A stretch of 64,000 nucleotides of DNA from Pelotomaculum_C sp050950345 (GTDB lineage: Bacteria > Bacillota > Desulfotomaculia > Desulfotomaculales > Pelotomaculaceae): positions 372,001 through 436,000 of the forward strand of contig JBMNHK010000007.1 of the NCBI GenBank assembly GCA_050950345.1, read 5' to 3'. Positions 56,736 to 64,000 of the stretch are shown piece after piece. The first letter of the stretch is position 1. Each line of letters opens with the position of its first letter. The position numbers and the translations under genes are program-made. Under the pieces are notes generated by a model. It was not told the origin of the DNA. It searched no databases and saw only the letters and a program-made list of their open reading frames with translations.

Positions 56736-57420
56736 AGTTGCAGCTGTTGTGCCTGCTGCCGGCTGCGGCAAGCGGATGGGTGCCGGGATCAGGAAGCAGT
56801 ATCTTGCCCTGGGCGGCCTGCCTATCCTGGGTCATACCTTGAGAGTTTTGGAAACCAGCAGTTTGGTGCAGGACATAGTATTGGTTGCCGGCGAAGGTGA
56901 AGCTGATTATTGCCGCCGGCTGGCAGTTGACGAGCTCGGGTTGAAAAAAGTAACGGCCATTGTGACCGGTGGTCAAGAGCGCCAGGATTCCGTTTTTTGC
57001 GGTCTTCTGGCCCTTGCCCCCGATACGGAGGTAGTGCTCATCCATGACGCTGTCCGGCCTTTTTTGAGCGATGATAATCTGAAACAGGTGATCCGGGCAG
57101 CTTTGCACTACGGGGCCGCTACCTGTGCGGTGCCGGTCAAGGATACCGTTAAGCTGGCCGGAGAGGATGAGTTCGTTAGTGAAACATTGCCCAGGAACAG
57201 GTTGTGGTTGACACAAACCCCCCAGGCCTTTCTATATCATTTAATTCTGGAGGCCCATCAACGGGCCCGGGAGGTCAATTATCAGGCTACGGATGACGCG
57301 GCGCTGCTTGAAAAGTTGGGCCAGCCGGTGAAGTTGGTGGAAGGCAGCTATCGCAATATAAAAATCACTACTCCCGAAGATCTGATCATCGCGGCGGCTA
57401 TGTTGGACAACGGGCAGTAA
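56728..57420 (+). CDS. ispD: 2-C-methyl-D-erythritol 4-phosphate cytidylyltransferase
   Basis: 230 residues, TTG start inside the yacL end. Third step of the MEP isoprenoid pathway. Motifs: VPAAGCGKRMGAGIRKQY for CTP binding, GGQERQDSVFCGL, LIHDAVRPFL, VKDTVK and the C-terminal YRNIKITTPEDL. Followed 13 bp later by ispF. Confidence 0.96.
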   Translation: MAKVAAVVPAAGCGKRMGAGIRKQYLALGGLPILGHTLRVLETSSLVQDIVLVAGEGEADYCRRLAVDELGLKKVTAIVTGGQERQDSVFCGLLALAPDTEVVLIHDAVRPFLSDDNLKQVIRAALHYGAATCAVPVKDTVKLAGEDEFVSETLPRNRLWLTQTPQAFLYHLILEAHQRAREVNYQATDDAALLEKLGQPVKLVEGSYRNIKITTPEDLIIAAAMLDNGQ

Positions 57421-57433
57421 GGGGGCACAACCG

Positions 57434-57901
57434 ATGAGAGTCGGCTTTGGTTATGATGTACATAAACTGATGCCAGACAGGCAGCTGGTTTTGGGCGGTG
57501 TTCGTATACCCTTTGAGAAAGGGCTTTTGGGGCATTCGGACGCGGACGTGTTGGTCCACGCCATTATGGACGCGTTGCTGGGAGCCGCCGGAGAAGGTGA
57601 CATCGGCCGCCATTTTCCTGACCATGACATGCGTTATAAAGACATCAGCAGCCTGGCCCTTTTGGCCAAAGTAGGCGAATTGCTGCAGTCCAGGGGGTTT
57701 AAGGTAGGAAATATAGACTCCCTTGTAGTGGCCCAGCGGCCTAAGCTGGCTCCCTATATGGAAGAAATGAAGCATAATATTGCCACGGCCCTGGAGATCA
57801 GTCCCGGTGCGGTCAATGTCAAGGCCACTACAACTGAGGGTCTTGGCTTCGCCGGCGCCGGCGAAGGTATGGCCGCATATGCCGCGGCGCTGTTGGAATA
57901 G
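57434..57901 (+). CDS. ispF: 2-C-methyl-D-erythritol 2,4-cyclodiphosphate synthase
   Basis: 155 residues. Fifth step of the MEP pathway. Metal-binding and signature motifs: RVGFGYDVHKL, HSDADVLVHAIMDALLGA, DIGRHFPDHD and KATTTEGLGFAGAGEG. Full length, ATG start. Confidence 0.96.
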   Translation: MRVGFGYDVHKLMPDRQLVLGGVRIPFEKGLLGHSDADVLVHAIMDALLGAAGEGDIGRHFPDHDMRYKDISSLALLAKVGELLQSRGFKVGNIDSLVVAQRPKLAPYMEEMKHNIATALEISPGAVNVKATTTEGLGFAGAGEGMAAYAAALLE

Positions 57902-57909
57902 CGAAGATC

Positions 57910-57962
57910 AGTCAACGGGACGGCGTGCTTTTGCACCAGGTGCGCCGCCCCGTTGACTTTTT
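57910..57962 (+). terminator. Terminator after ispF
   Basis: AGTCAACGGG-A-CGGCG pairs with CGCCG-C-CCCGTTGACT, followed by TTTTT. It begins 9 bp after the ispF stop. Confidence 0.88.
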
Positions 57963-58095
57963 GTGAGGCGAGTTGTAGAGCTCAAAAGGAGCAGTTGAAT
58001 CCTGCGCTACGGCCACTTGTTTTAGGCAAAACGAGGGTGAAGCTCTTTCGTTAACCTTGCTTTGTCAGGTTCTGATGGGTTTTCGAAACCAGGGT

Positions 58096-58124
58096 TTGCC
58101 TGTGCCACATGACAGTGTTATAAT
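58096..58124 (+). promoter_or_regulatory. Promoter of the gltX operon
   Basis: TTGCCT (58096-58101), 17-bp spacer, TATAAT (58119-58124), with upstream TGT (extended -10). In the resulting leader, AACCAGTCTG pairs with CAGGCTGGTT (about 58147-58171) as a 10-bp hairpin without a T-tract. The rest of 57963-58095 shows nothing recognised. Confidence 0.75.
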
Positions 58125-58223
58125 TACTAGGATCTAAAGGCTTATTTAACCAGTCTGAGAGTCAGGCTGGTTTGTCCCTTCGCCAGGGTAATACTTTGAT
58201 ATTTGTCTTAGGGGGGAACCATT

Positions 58224-59684
58224 TTGCCGGTACGTGTACGTTTTGCACCCAGCCCTACCGGTCCCTTTCATATCGGGGGGGCTAGATCTGCTTTATTTAA
58301 CTGGCTTTTTGCCCGCCATTACGGCGGTACTTTTATAGTGCGGATTGAAGATACCGACTTGGAGCGGTCAACCCGCGCCTCGGAAGAAAACATACTTAAT
58401 GCTCTGAACTGGCTGGGCATGGATTGGGATGAGGGGATCCGCACGGGGGGGCCCCACGCCCCGTATCGCCAGACCGAACGTCTGGAGCTCTACCGTCAAT
58501 ATGCTGAAGCTTTACTGGCCGGCGGTCACGCTTACCGCTGTTATTGTACGGAGGAAGAGCTGGCTGCCGAGCGGGATGAACTCCTGGCCAGAGGAGAAAT
58601 GGTTACCTACTGTGGCCGTTGCCGCCACCTGACGGAAGAAGAATGCGCCGCTTTGGAGGCGCAAGGCCGCAAGCCGGCTATCCGTTTCCGCACGCCGGAA
58701 GACCGTAATGTTGTGGTCAACGACCTGGTGAGGGGCGAGGTGACCTTTGAAGGCAGCGGTATCGGTGATTTTATCATTGTCAAATCAGATGGTATCCCCA
58801 CCTACAATTTCGCCGTGGTCATCGATGATCACACCATGGAGATCAGCCATGTGATCAGGGCTGAGGAACACCTGTCCAATACCCCCCGCCAGATTGTGAT
58901 TTATGAAGCCCTGGGCTGGCAGCTGCCTGAATTTGCTCATGTTTCCTTGATCCTGGGGCAGGATCGCAGCAAAATGAGCAAGCGTCATGGAGCCACCGCT
59001 ATCGAGCAGTACCAGGCAAAAGGCTACCTGCCTGAGGCTCTGGTCAACTTTCTGGCTTTGCTGGGCTGGTCGCCCGGCGGGGAAAATGAGATCCTGTCCC
59101 TTGAACAGCTGATTGAGCAGTTTTCTCTGGAGCGCGTGTCCAAAAGCCCCGCTGTTTTTGACCTGAACAAGTTAAACTGGCTCAATGCCCATTATATACG
59201 CACAGCATCCCTGGAGAGAATTACCGGGCTGGCTATACCTTATCTGGAAAAGGCCGGTTATATCAGTACACCCCTGACAGAGAAGCAATATGAATGGATG
59301 ACCATGCTGGTGAGCCTCTTGCGGGATTATTTAAACTGCCTGGAGGAAATAACGGAGCATGCCGCAGTTTTCTTTGTTGACCGGGTTAACGTGGCCGGTG
59401 AAGAGGCCAGGGAGATCATGGCCGGCGAGCAGGTGCCGGCTGTTTTAGGCGAGCTAATAACAAGGATCGCCGCAGTGCCGGAGCTAACAGAAGATGTGGC
59501 CAAACAGCTGCTTAAAGAGGTGGGCAAGGCTGTAGGGGTTAAGGGTAAAGGTATATTTATGCCGGTACGGGTAGCCTTAACCGGCCATACCCACGGGCCC
59601 GATTTGAACAAGACCATGGTTCTTTTGGGCCGGGAGGGCGTTGCCGTACGCCTGCAGCAAGCCCTGACAGGCTTAGGCCATTAA
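58224..59684 (+). CDS. gltX: Glutamyl-tRNA synthetase
   Basis: 486 residues, TTG start with GGGGGGAACC upstream. Class I synthetase with the HIGH variant FAPSPTGPFHIGGARSAL and KMSKS variant SKMSKRHG. Zinc-type cysteines CYCTEEE...CGRC are near residue 110. C-terminal anticodon-binding helices are present. A discriminating or non-discriminating type cannot be decided here. cysE, which follows gltX in Bacillus, is missing. Confidence 0.96.
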   Translation: MPVRVRFAPSPTGPFHIGGARSALFNWLFARHYGGTFIVRIEDTDLERSTRASEENILNALNWLGMDWDEGIRTGGPHAPYRQTERLELYRQYAEALLAGGHAYRCYCTEEELAAERDELLARGEMVTYCGRCRHLTEEECAALEAQGRKPAIRFRTPEDRNVVVNDLVRGEVTFEGSGIGDFIIVKSDGIPTYNFAVVIDDHTMEISHVIRAEEHLSNTPRQIVIYEALGWQLPEFAHVSLILGQDRSKMSKRHGATAIEQYQAKGYLPEALVNFLALLGWSPGGENEILSLEQLIEQFSLERVSKSPAVFDLNKLNWLNAHYIRTASLERITGLAIPYLEKAGYISTPLTEKQYEWMTMLVSLLRDYLNCLEEITEHAAVFFVDRVNVAGEEAREIMAGEQVPAVLGELITRIAAVPELTEDVAKQLLKEVGKAVGVKGKGIFMPVRVALTGHTHGPDLNKTMVLLGREGVAVRLQQALTGLGH

Positions 59685-59719
59685 TAAATATATTATCCCG
59701 AGAAAGGTGTTTTATAAGG

Positions 59720-61186
59720 ATGGAGCTATATAACACACTATCCAGGCGCAAGGAGACCTTTCAGCCCAGAGAGCCGGGCAAGGTGGGCATGTATGTCTGC
59801 GGCCCGACCACCTATAACTTTGTGCACCTGGGCAATGCCAGGCCGCTGGTCTTTTTTGACACGGTGCGACGGTATTTTATCTACAAGGGCTACCAGGTGA
59901 ACTATATTCAGAACTTTACCGATGTTGACGATAAGATCATCAACCGGGCCAGGGAAGAGGGCGAGGAGCCCCTGGCGCTTTCCCGTAAATATATCGATGA
60001 ATACTTTAAAGACGCCGATGCCCTTAATGTCTTAAGGGCTGATCGGCATCCCAGGGTTTCGGAACACATTCCCGACATTATTGAGACGGTGGCGGAACTG
60101 GTTAAAAAAGGTTTTGCCTACGTAGTTGACGGTGACGTCTACTTTTCTGTGCGCAGTTTTGAGCCCTATGGCAAGCTTTCAGGACGGGACTTCGATGATA
60201 TGCAGGCCGGCGCCCGGGTGGATGTGGACAGCCGTAAGCAGGATCCGCTGGACTTTGCCCTTTGGAAGGCGGCCAAGCCAGGTGAGCCCTCCTGGGAAAG
60301 TCCCTGGGGACCCGGGAGGCCGGGCTGGCACATTGAGTGTTCAGTTATGTCCCAGAAATACCTGGGGCCCGGCTTCGATATCCACGGCGGTGGCAGCGAT
60401 TTAATCTTTCCCCACCATGAAAATGAAATTGCCCAGGCTGAAGCAGCCACCGGGGAAACCTTTGTCCGCTACTGGCTGCACAACGGCTTCATTACCGTTA
60501 ATGATGAGAAAATGTCCAAATCACTGGGCAACTTCTTTTTAGTCCGGGATATCCTGGGGAGATTTGCTCCGGAGGTAGTCAGGTTTTTCCTGCTTGCCAC
60601 CCACTACCGCAGCCCATTGGATTTCGATGATGAAAGCCTGGCAGCAGCCGGTAAGGGCCTGGAGAGGCTCAAAACCAGCATTCGCCTGTTGGGGGAGGTC
60701 CTGGAGGGCCAGGCTGCACGTTCCGGGGATGAGGCTGTTGCCGGCTGGGCAGCGGATTTGGCCGGCGCCATTGACAAATGCAAAGCCGCTTTTGAAGCCG
60801 CTATGGACGACGACTTTAATACGGCCCTGGCCATAGGGGTTGTCTTTGATCTGGCCAGGGAAGTTAACAGTGCTGTGAGCAAAGCGGCTGGCGGTGTGTG
60901 CGCCGGGGATTTGGCGACCTTGCGGCAAGCCATGGACTTGTTCCAGTCTTTTAACAGTGTACTGGGCATTTTTAAGGTTGATCCCCACGGCAAGATCCTT
61001 TTGGACCAGGCAACCGGGGACGGCTTCGGTCTGGTGGAAGGGCTGCTGGAACTGATTATTGAAATCCGGCAGCAAGCCCGGCAGAAGAAGGACTGGGCTA
61101 CTGCCGACCGGATCAGAGATGGGTTGAAAGAACTGGGTGTAATCCTTGAGGATACCCCCCAGGGGGTCCGTTGGAAAAAGCAATGA
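59720..61186 (+). CDS. cysS: Cysteinyl-tRNA synthetase
   Basis: 488 residues. Class I synthetase with the zinc and HIGH region MYVCGPTTYNFVHLGNARP, WHIECSVM, HGGGSDLIFPHHENE with further zinc ligands, and KMSKS (DEKMSKSLGN). The DALR anticodon region is at the C-terminus. Its last 16 bases overlap the mrnC start. Confidence 0.97.
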   Translation: MELYNTLSRRKETFQPREPGKVGMYVCGPTTYNFVHLGNARPLVFFDTVRRYFIYKGYQVNYIQNFTDVDDKIINRAREEGEEPLALSRKYIDEYFKDADALNVLRADRHPRVSEHIPDIIETVAELVKKGFAYVVDGDVYFSVRSFEPYGKLSGRDFDDMQAGARVDVDSRKQDPLDFALWKAAKPGEPSWESPWGPGRPGWHIECSVMSQKYLGPGFDIHGGGSDLIFPHHENEIAQAEAATGETFVRYWLHNGFITVNDEKMSKSLGNFFLVRDILGRFAPEVVRFFLLATHYRSPLDFDDESLAAAGKGLERLKTSIRLLGEVLEGQAARSGDEAVAGWAADLAGAIDKCKAAFEAAMDDDFNTALAIGVVFDLAREVNSAVSKAAGGVCAGDLATLRQAMDLFQSFNSVLGIFKVDPHGKILLDQATGDGFGLVEGLLELIIEIRQQARQKKDWATADRIRDGLKELGVILEDTPQGVRWKKQ

Positions 61187-61596
61187 TGATTACCCCGGAT
61201 ATGCAACCCGGCGAATTGCCGGCCCTGGTGCTGGCCTATGTGGGAGATGCCGTCTACGAGCTTTTTGTCCGCTCTTATCTGGTCCAAAGGGGCATCACAA
61301 GGGTCAAACGGCTCCATGGTGAGACGGTCAAATACGTGCATGCCGCTGCTCAGGCTAAACTGGTGCGGGAATTGGAAGGCCTGTTAACGGAAGAAGAAGC
61401 GGCGGTGCTCCGCCGGGGCCGCAATGCCAAATCGGCTCATACACCCCGCAGCGCCGCTGTACTGGATTACCGGCAGAGCACAGCTTTTGAGTGCCTCATC
61501 GGCTATCTCTATCTCAAAGGAGACATAGCCCGCCTGGAGGAAATACTCGCCATAGCCATGGAGTTGGCGGAGGGACGGGCTAACGACATTAATTAA
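61171..61596 (+). CDS. mrnC: Mini-ribonuclease III
   Basis: 141 residues. RNase III domain without a dsRNA-binding domain; matures 23S rRNA. Motifs: ALVLAYVGDAVYELFVR with catalytic acids, RGRNAKSAHTPRSA, and YRQSTAFECLIGYLYLKGD. The TTG at 61171 follows AGGGGG closely; ATGs at 61183 and 61186 are alternatives. Of interest beside the 23S intervening sequence in this genome. Confidence 0.94.
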   Translation: MEKAMMITPDMQPGELPALVLAYVGDAVYELFVRSYLVQRGITRVKRLHGETVKYVHAAAQAKLVRELEGLLTEEEAAVLRRGRNAKSAHTPRSAAVLDYRQSTAFECLIGYLYLKGDIARLEEILAIAMELAEGRANDIN

Positions 61597-61613
61597 TTTT
61601 GCAGGTGTGAAAC

Positions 61614-62360
61614 ATGGGTGTAAAAAAACTGAGCGTCAGCCTATTGAAATATACTCCCGCTCCGGAGGAAGCCGTTGCTATGGGGGCCAAGCTATGCTAT
61701 TCCCCGGCGGGGCTGGAGGAGCTCAAACAGGGTGTTGCAGCAAGGGATCAGGGTGTTTTTTTAGAGCGGTTGATCGATTCCGGCCACCTGTCACCCATTG
61801 AGCACGCCAGCTTTACCTTCGGAGTGGAGGGGGTATCCCGCAGCTTATTAGCTCAGATCACGCGGCACCGCATCGCCAGCTTCAGCGTTAAATCTCAGCG
61901 CTATGTCTCGGAGACCAGCGATAAAAGCGAAGACGGGGTTTTCGGCTATATTCTGCCGCCTCGCATTGCGGAACTGGGGCCAGAGGCGGTGACGGTTTTT
62001 CAGGGGCAGATGCAACAGATACAAGAGTGGTACGATTACTGGGTGGAGCAACTTAAGGCCCATGGTGCGTCTTCCTATGAGGATGCCCGGTTTGTTTTGC
62101 CCAACGCGGCGGAGACGAAAATGCTGGTCACCATGAATGCCCGGGAACTGCTGCATTTCTTTGCTTTGCGCTGCTGTAACCGGGCTCAGTGGGAAATCAG
62201 AACCCTGGCCATTGAGATGCTGCGCCTGGTAAGACAGGTTGCCCCGGTCATTTTCTACAGGGCCGGACCGGGTTGCCTCAACGGAGCATGCCCGGAGGGT
62301 AAGATGAGCTGTGGAAAGTTTGATGAGGTCAGGGAACAATTTAGCAACCTCGATTTCTAA
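61614..62360 (+). CDS. thyX: Flavin-dependent thymidylate synthase
   Basis: 248 residues. Makes dTMP using methylene-THF, FAD and NADPH. The ThyX motif RHRxxSxxxxSxR is present as RHRIASFSVKSQR. Other conserved parts are IEHASFTFGVEGVSRS and ELLHFFALRCCNRAQWEIR. It sits between mrnC and rlmB, where Bacillus has no gene. Because ThyX yields THF rather than DHF, it links to the folate genes upstream. Confidence 0.96.
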   Translation: MGVKKLSVSLLKYTPAPEEAVAMGAKLCYSPAGLEELKQGVAARDQGVFLERLIDSGHLSPIEHASFTFGVEGVSRSLLAQITRHRIASFSVKSQRYVSETSDKSEDGVFGYILPPRIAELGPEAVTVFQGQMQQIQEWYDYWVEQLKAHGASSYEDARFVLPNAAETKMLVTMNARELLHFFALRCCNRAQWEIRTLAIEMLRLVRQVAPVIFYRAGPGCLNGACPEGKMSCGKFDEVREQFSNLDF

Positions 62361-62443
62361 ATAAGGTAAACGTATATACTTATAAACAAAGATTTGTAAA
62401 CAATGCTTGGTGAGCAGTTGTCCTCACCTCATATACCAGGAGT

Positions 62444-63223
62444 ATGTCAAAGGAGAGATTACCTCTGGACGATATCATTGCCGGGCGCAACCCGGTCCTT
62501 GAAGCTTTGCGTGCCCAGCGGCCGATCAATAAAATAATGATTGCCGAGGGGGCTTTATCAGGCCCGCTGTTGCAGATTTACGGTGCTGCCAAAGAGAAAA
62601 ATATCCCAGTGCAGAAGGTGGAGCGGCAGCGGTTGGACAAAATGGCGCCTGATAGCGCCCACCAGGGTGTGATTGCTTTTGCTGCGGCTAAAGAGTATGT
62701 GGCATTGGAGGATATCCTGGCAGGGGTAGGCCCCCGGGAACAGCCTTTTTTGATCTTGCTGGATGAGATCAATGACCCGCACAACCTGGGCGCCATCCTC
62801 CGCACTGCTGATGCTGCAGGGGCTCATGGCGTGGTAATACCCCGCCGGCGTTCCGCTCCTCTAACCCCAACTGTGGCCAAGTCCTCCGCCGGTGCTATTG
62901 AATATGTACCGGTAGCCAGAGTAGCAAACCTGCCCCAGACTATCGAAGCCTTAAAAAAACAAGGGCTCTGGATTGCCGGTGCTGACCCGGAGGGGCAGGA
63001 ACTTTACTGGGACGCCCCCTTAGAGGGGCCGGTGGCCCTGGTTATCGGAGGAGAAGATAAGGGCCTGGGCCGTCTGGTTAAGGAACGCTGTGATCTGTTG
63101 GTGCGTTTGCCTATGTCCGGCCGTGTCAATTCGTTAAACGCGTCGGTGGCGGCAGCTCTGCTGGCCTACGAGGTGTTGCGCCAGAGGAGAGTTGCTTTAA
63201 ATGAAAGGTCATCTAATAGTTGA
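62444..63223 (+). CDS. rlmB: 23S rRNA (guanosine-2'-O-)-methyltransferase, TrmH/SpoU family
   Basis: 259 residues. The N-terminal substrate-binding domain (IIAGRNPVLEALRAQRPI) precedes the SPOUT knot domain. The three motifs are DEINDPHNLGAILRTADAAG, VIGGEDKGLGRLVKERCD and LPMSGRVNSLNASVAAALL. Methylates G2251 (E. coli numbering) in the P loop. Overlaps the next gene by 23 bp. Confidence 0.94.
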   Translation: MSKERLPLDDIIAGRNPVLEALRAQRPINKIMIAEGALSGPLLQIYGAAKEKNIPVQKVERQRLDKMAPDSAHQGVIAFAAAKEYVALEDILAGVGPREQPFLILLDEINDPHNLGAILRTADAAGAHGVVIPRRRSAPLTPTVAKSSAGAIEYVPVARVANLPQTIEALKKQGLWIAGADPEGQELYWDAPLEGPVALVIGGEDKGLGRLVKERCDLLVRLPMSGRVNSLNASVAAALLAYEVLRQRRVALNERSSNS

Positions 63224-63716
63224 CGGCTATAATATAATATTTGCCTGGCCCGAATTCGAAAAATACAGGGATTCCGGCCTGGAATACGCCAGGTCAAAAC
63301 TTGTGTCTATCCTCGCCGAGTATGCGGCTTTAAGCGGCATTAAGGTAGTAGTGGTCTTTGATGCCCATAATAGCAAGGGCACCGGGGAGCGGGTTGAAGA
63401 AGTGGATGGGGTGGAAGTGATCTATACCCAGCAGGGTGAAACAGCCGATACTGTTATCGAGGGGATGATCGGTTCCTTGCTGGATTTGGGCGGTCCGGTC
63501 TTTGTGGCAACCGGAGACTGGGCCGAGCAGGTGGTCATTTTTGGCCGGGGGGCTTTTCGTCTGACTCCTCGTGAGCTACGGGAGCAGGTAACAAGAGTCA
63601 AGAAAGAGAGCCGGGCGTATTACCGGCAAGCTAAGCCGGTAGACGGCTACCTGGAGAACCGTTTACTGGGAGAGGTGCGCGAAATATTTGAACGAATGAG
63701 GCGCGGCAAGGGCTAG
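63201..63716 (+). CDS. yacP: NYN-domain endoribonuclease (YacP/Rae1 type)
   Basis: 171 residues. PIN-like NYN fold with LIVDGYNIIFAW, VVVFDAHNSKGTGERVEEV and FVATGDWAEQVVIFGRGA. Bacillus Rae1 cleaves mRNA in the ribosomal A site. The ATG at 63201 lies inside the rlmB end, so the two are coupled. The order rlmB-yacP-sigH is conserved. Confidence 0.93.
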   Translation: MKGHLIVDGYNIIFAWPEFEKYRDSGLEYARSKLVSILAEYAALSGIKVVVVFDAHNSKGTGERVEEVDGVEVIYTQQGETADTVIEGMIGSLLDLGGPVFVATGDWAEQVVIFGRGAFRLTPRELREQVTRVKKESRAYYRQAKPVDGYLENRLLGEVREIFERMRRGKG

Positions 63717-63731
63717 TTTGTCTGTTTTTAC

Positions 63732-63760
63732 TTGACGGTATCTAACTGCTTAGTTATAAT
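63732..63760 (+). promoter_or_regulatory. Candidate promoter of sigH
   Basis: TTGACG (63732-63737), 17-bp spacer, TATAAT (63755-63760), 16 bp after the yacP stop and about 140 bp before the sigH start. Confidence 0.75.
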
Positions 63761-63900
63761 GGTTTTGGAACTTGACCAGTTGTATTTTGCATACCAAACC
63801 CCCGTATATAAATCTGCCGACCAGGGCTTTTGGCCTGGAGGCAAGCGTGGGTGGTTTTTTGTTTTTGTTTTGGTCAGTCAGCGGATAGAGGGGGAGAATA

Positions 63901-64000
63901 GTGATTTTTCAAGCCCAGACAGAGGTTTGCAGCGGGTACCAGCTTTTAGCTGACGAAGAAGTTGTGGAATTTGCCCGTGAAGGCGACGAAACAGCCCTGG
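63901..64000 (+). CDS. sigH: RNA polymerase sigma-H factor, N-terminal end, runs off the window
   Basis: GTG start at 63901 with AGGGGGAG just upstream. 33 codons are visible. After a short leader the sequence reads LLADEEVVEFAREGDETAL, the start of sigma region 2 in SigH-like factors (typical DEELVxLARxGDxxA). The position after yacP is that of sigH in Bacillus. The call rests on this start and on gene order. Confidence 0.75.
   Translation, partial: MIFQAQTEVCSGYQLLADEEVVEFAREGDETAL

Noticed and set aside
58125..58223. T-box riboswitch before gltX
   Set aside because: No AGGGTGGNACCGCG-like antiterminator sequence and no terminator was found; only one plain hairpin.
63732..63953. 73-codon frame before sigH
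   Set aside because: It covers the sigH promoter and start, contains low-complexity T-rich sequence and has no ribosome site.

Overview
The window is chromosomal DNA of a spore-forming anaerobic Firmicute. Gene content and order (divIC, yabR-like S1 gene, spoIIE, tilS, ftsH; ctsR-mcsA-mcsB-clpC-radA-disA-carD-yacL-ispD-ispF-gltX-cysS-mrnC-thyX-rlmB-yacP-sigH) and the 16S sequence fit the Peptococcaceae / Desulfotomaculum-Pelotomaculum group. That placement is inferred from pattern recognition; no search was run. TTG starts are very common, and two genes (a UspA and an acyl-ACP-reductase-like gene) appear to start with CTG.

Region 1 (1-8.1 kb) is accessory. It holds the 5' end of an rRNA methyltransferase gene, an IS3-family element with visible ends and a six-base target duplication, a secreted protein with a stalk domain, and an unrecognised DNA-binding-type protein. 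The last appears to gain a C-terminal XRE helix-turn-helix by a -1 frameshift at an A AAA AAC heptamer. A CoA-transferase gene broken by one frameshift and a DUF2284 metal-binding protein follow.

Region 2 (8.1-19 kb) carries cell division and sporulation genes (HTH protein, divIC, S1 protein, spoIIE), tilS, ftsH, ndk, a universal stress protein, and the folate genes folP (frameshifted), folB and folK.

Region 3 (19-41 kb) is a cofactor block. It contains a pantothenate operon (DUF2520 reductase-panB-panC-panD) behind a leader RNA with an intrinsic terminator, nadA-nadB behind a palindromic operator candidate, and nadC. Next come birA and bioY with a clear BirA-type operator, a cysteine desulfurase, coaX and dusB. 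A small regulator paired with an acyl-ACP-reductase-like enzyme, greA and lysS close the block. A secondary alcohol dehydrogenase and two unrecognised proteins sit between nadB and nadC.

Region 4 (41-47.4 kb) is a complete rrn operon: 16S, tRNA-Ile, tRNA-Ala, 23S, 5S, then tRNA-Asn. The 16S V1 region, both spacers and the flanks carry heptanucleotide tandem repeats. The 23S gene has an AT-rich intervening hairpin in helix 45.

Region 5 (47.4-64 kb) is the ctsR/clpC heat-shock operon followed by a conserved housekeeping run, ending in the first codons of sigH.
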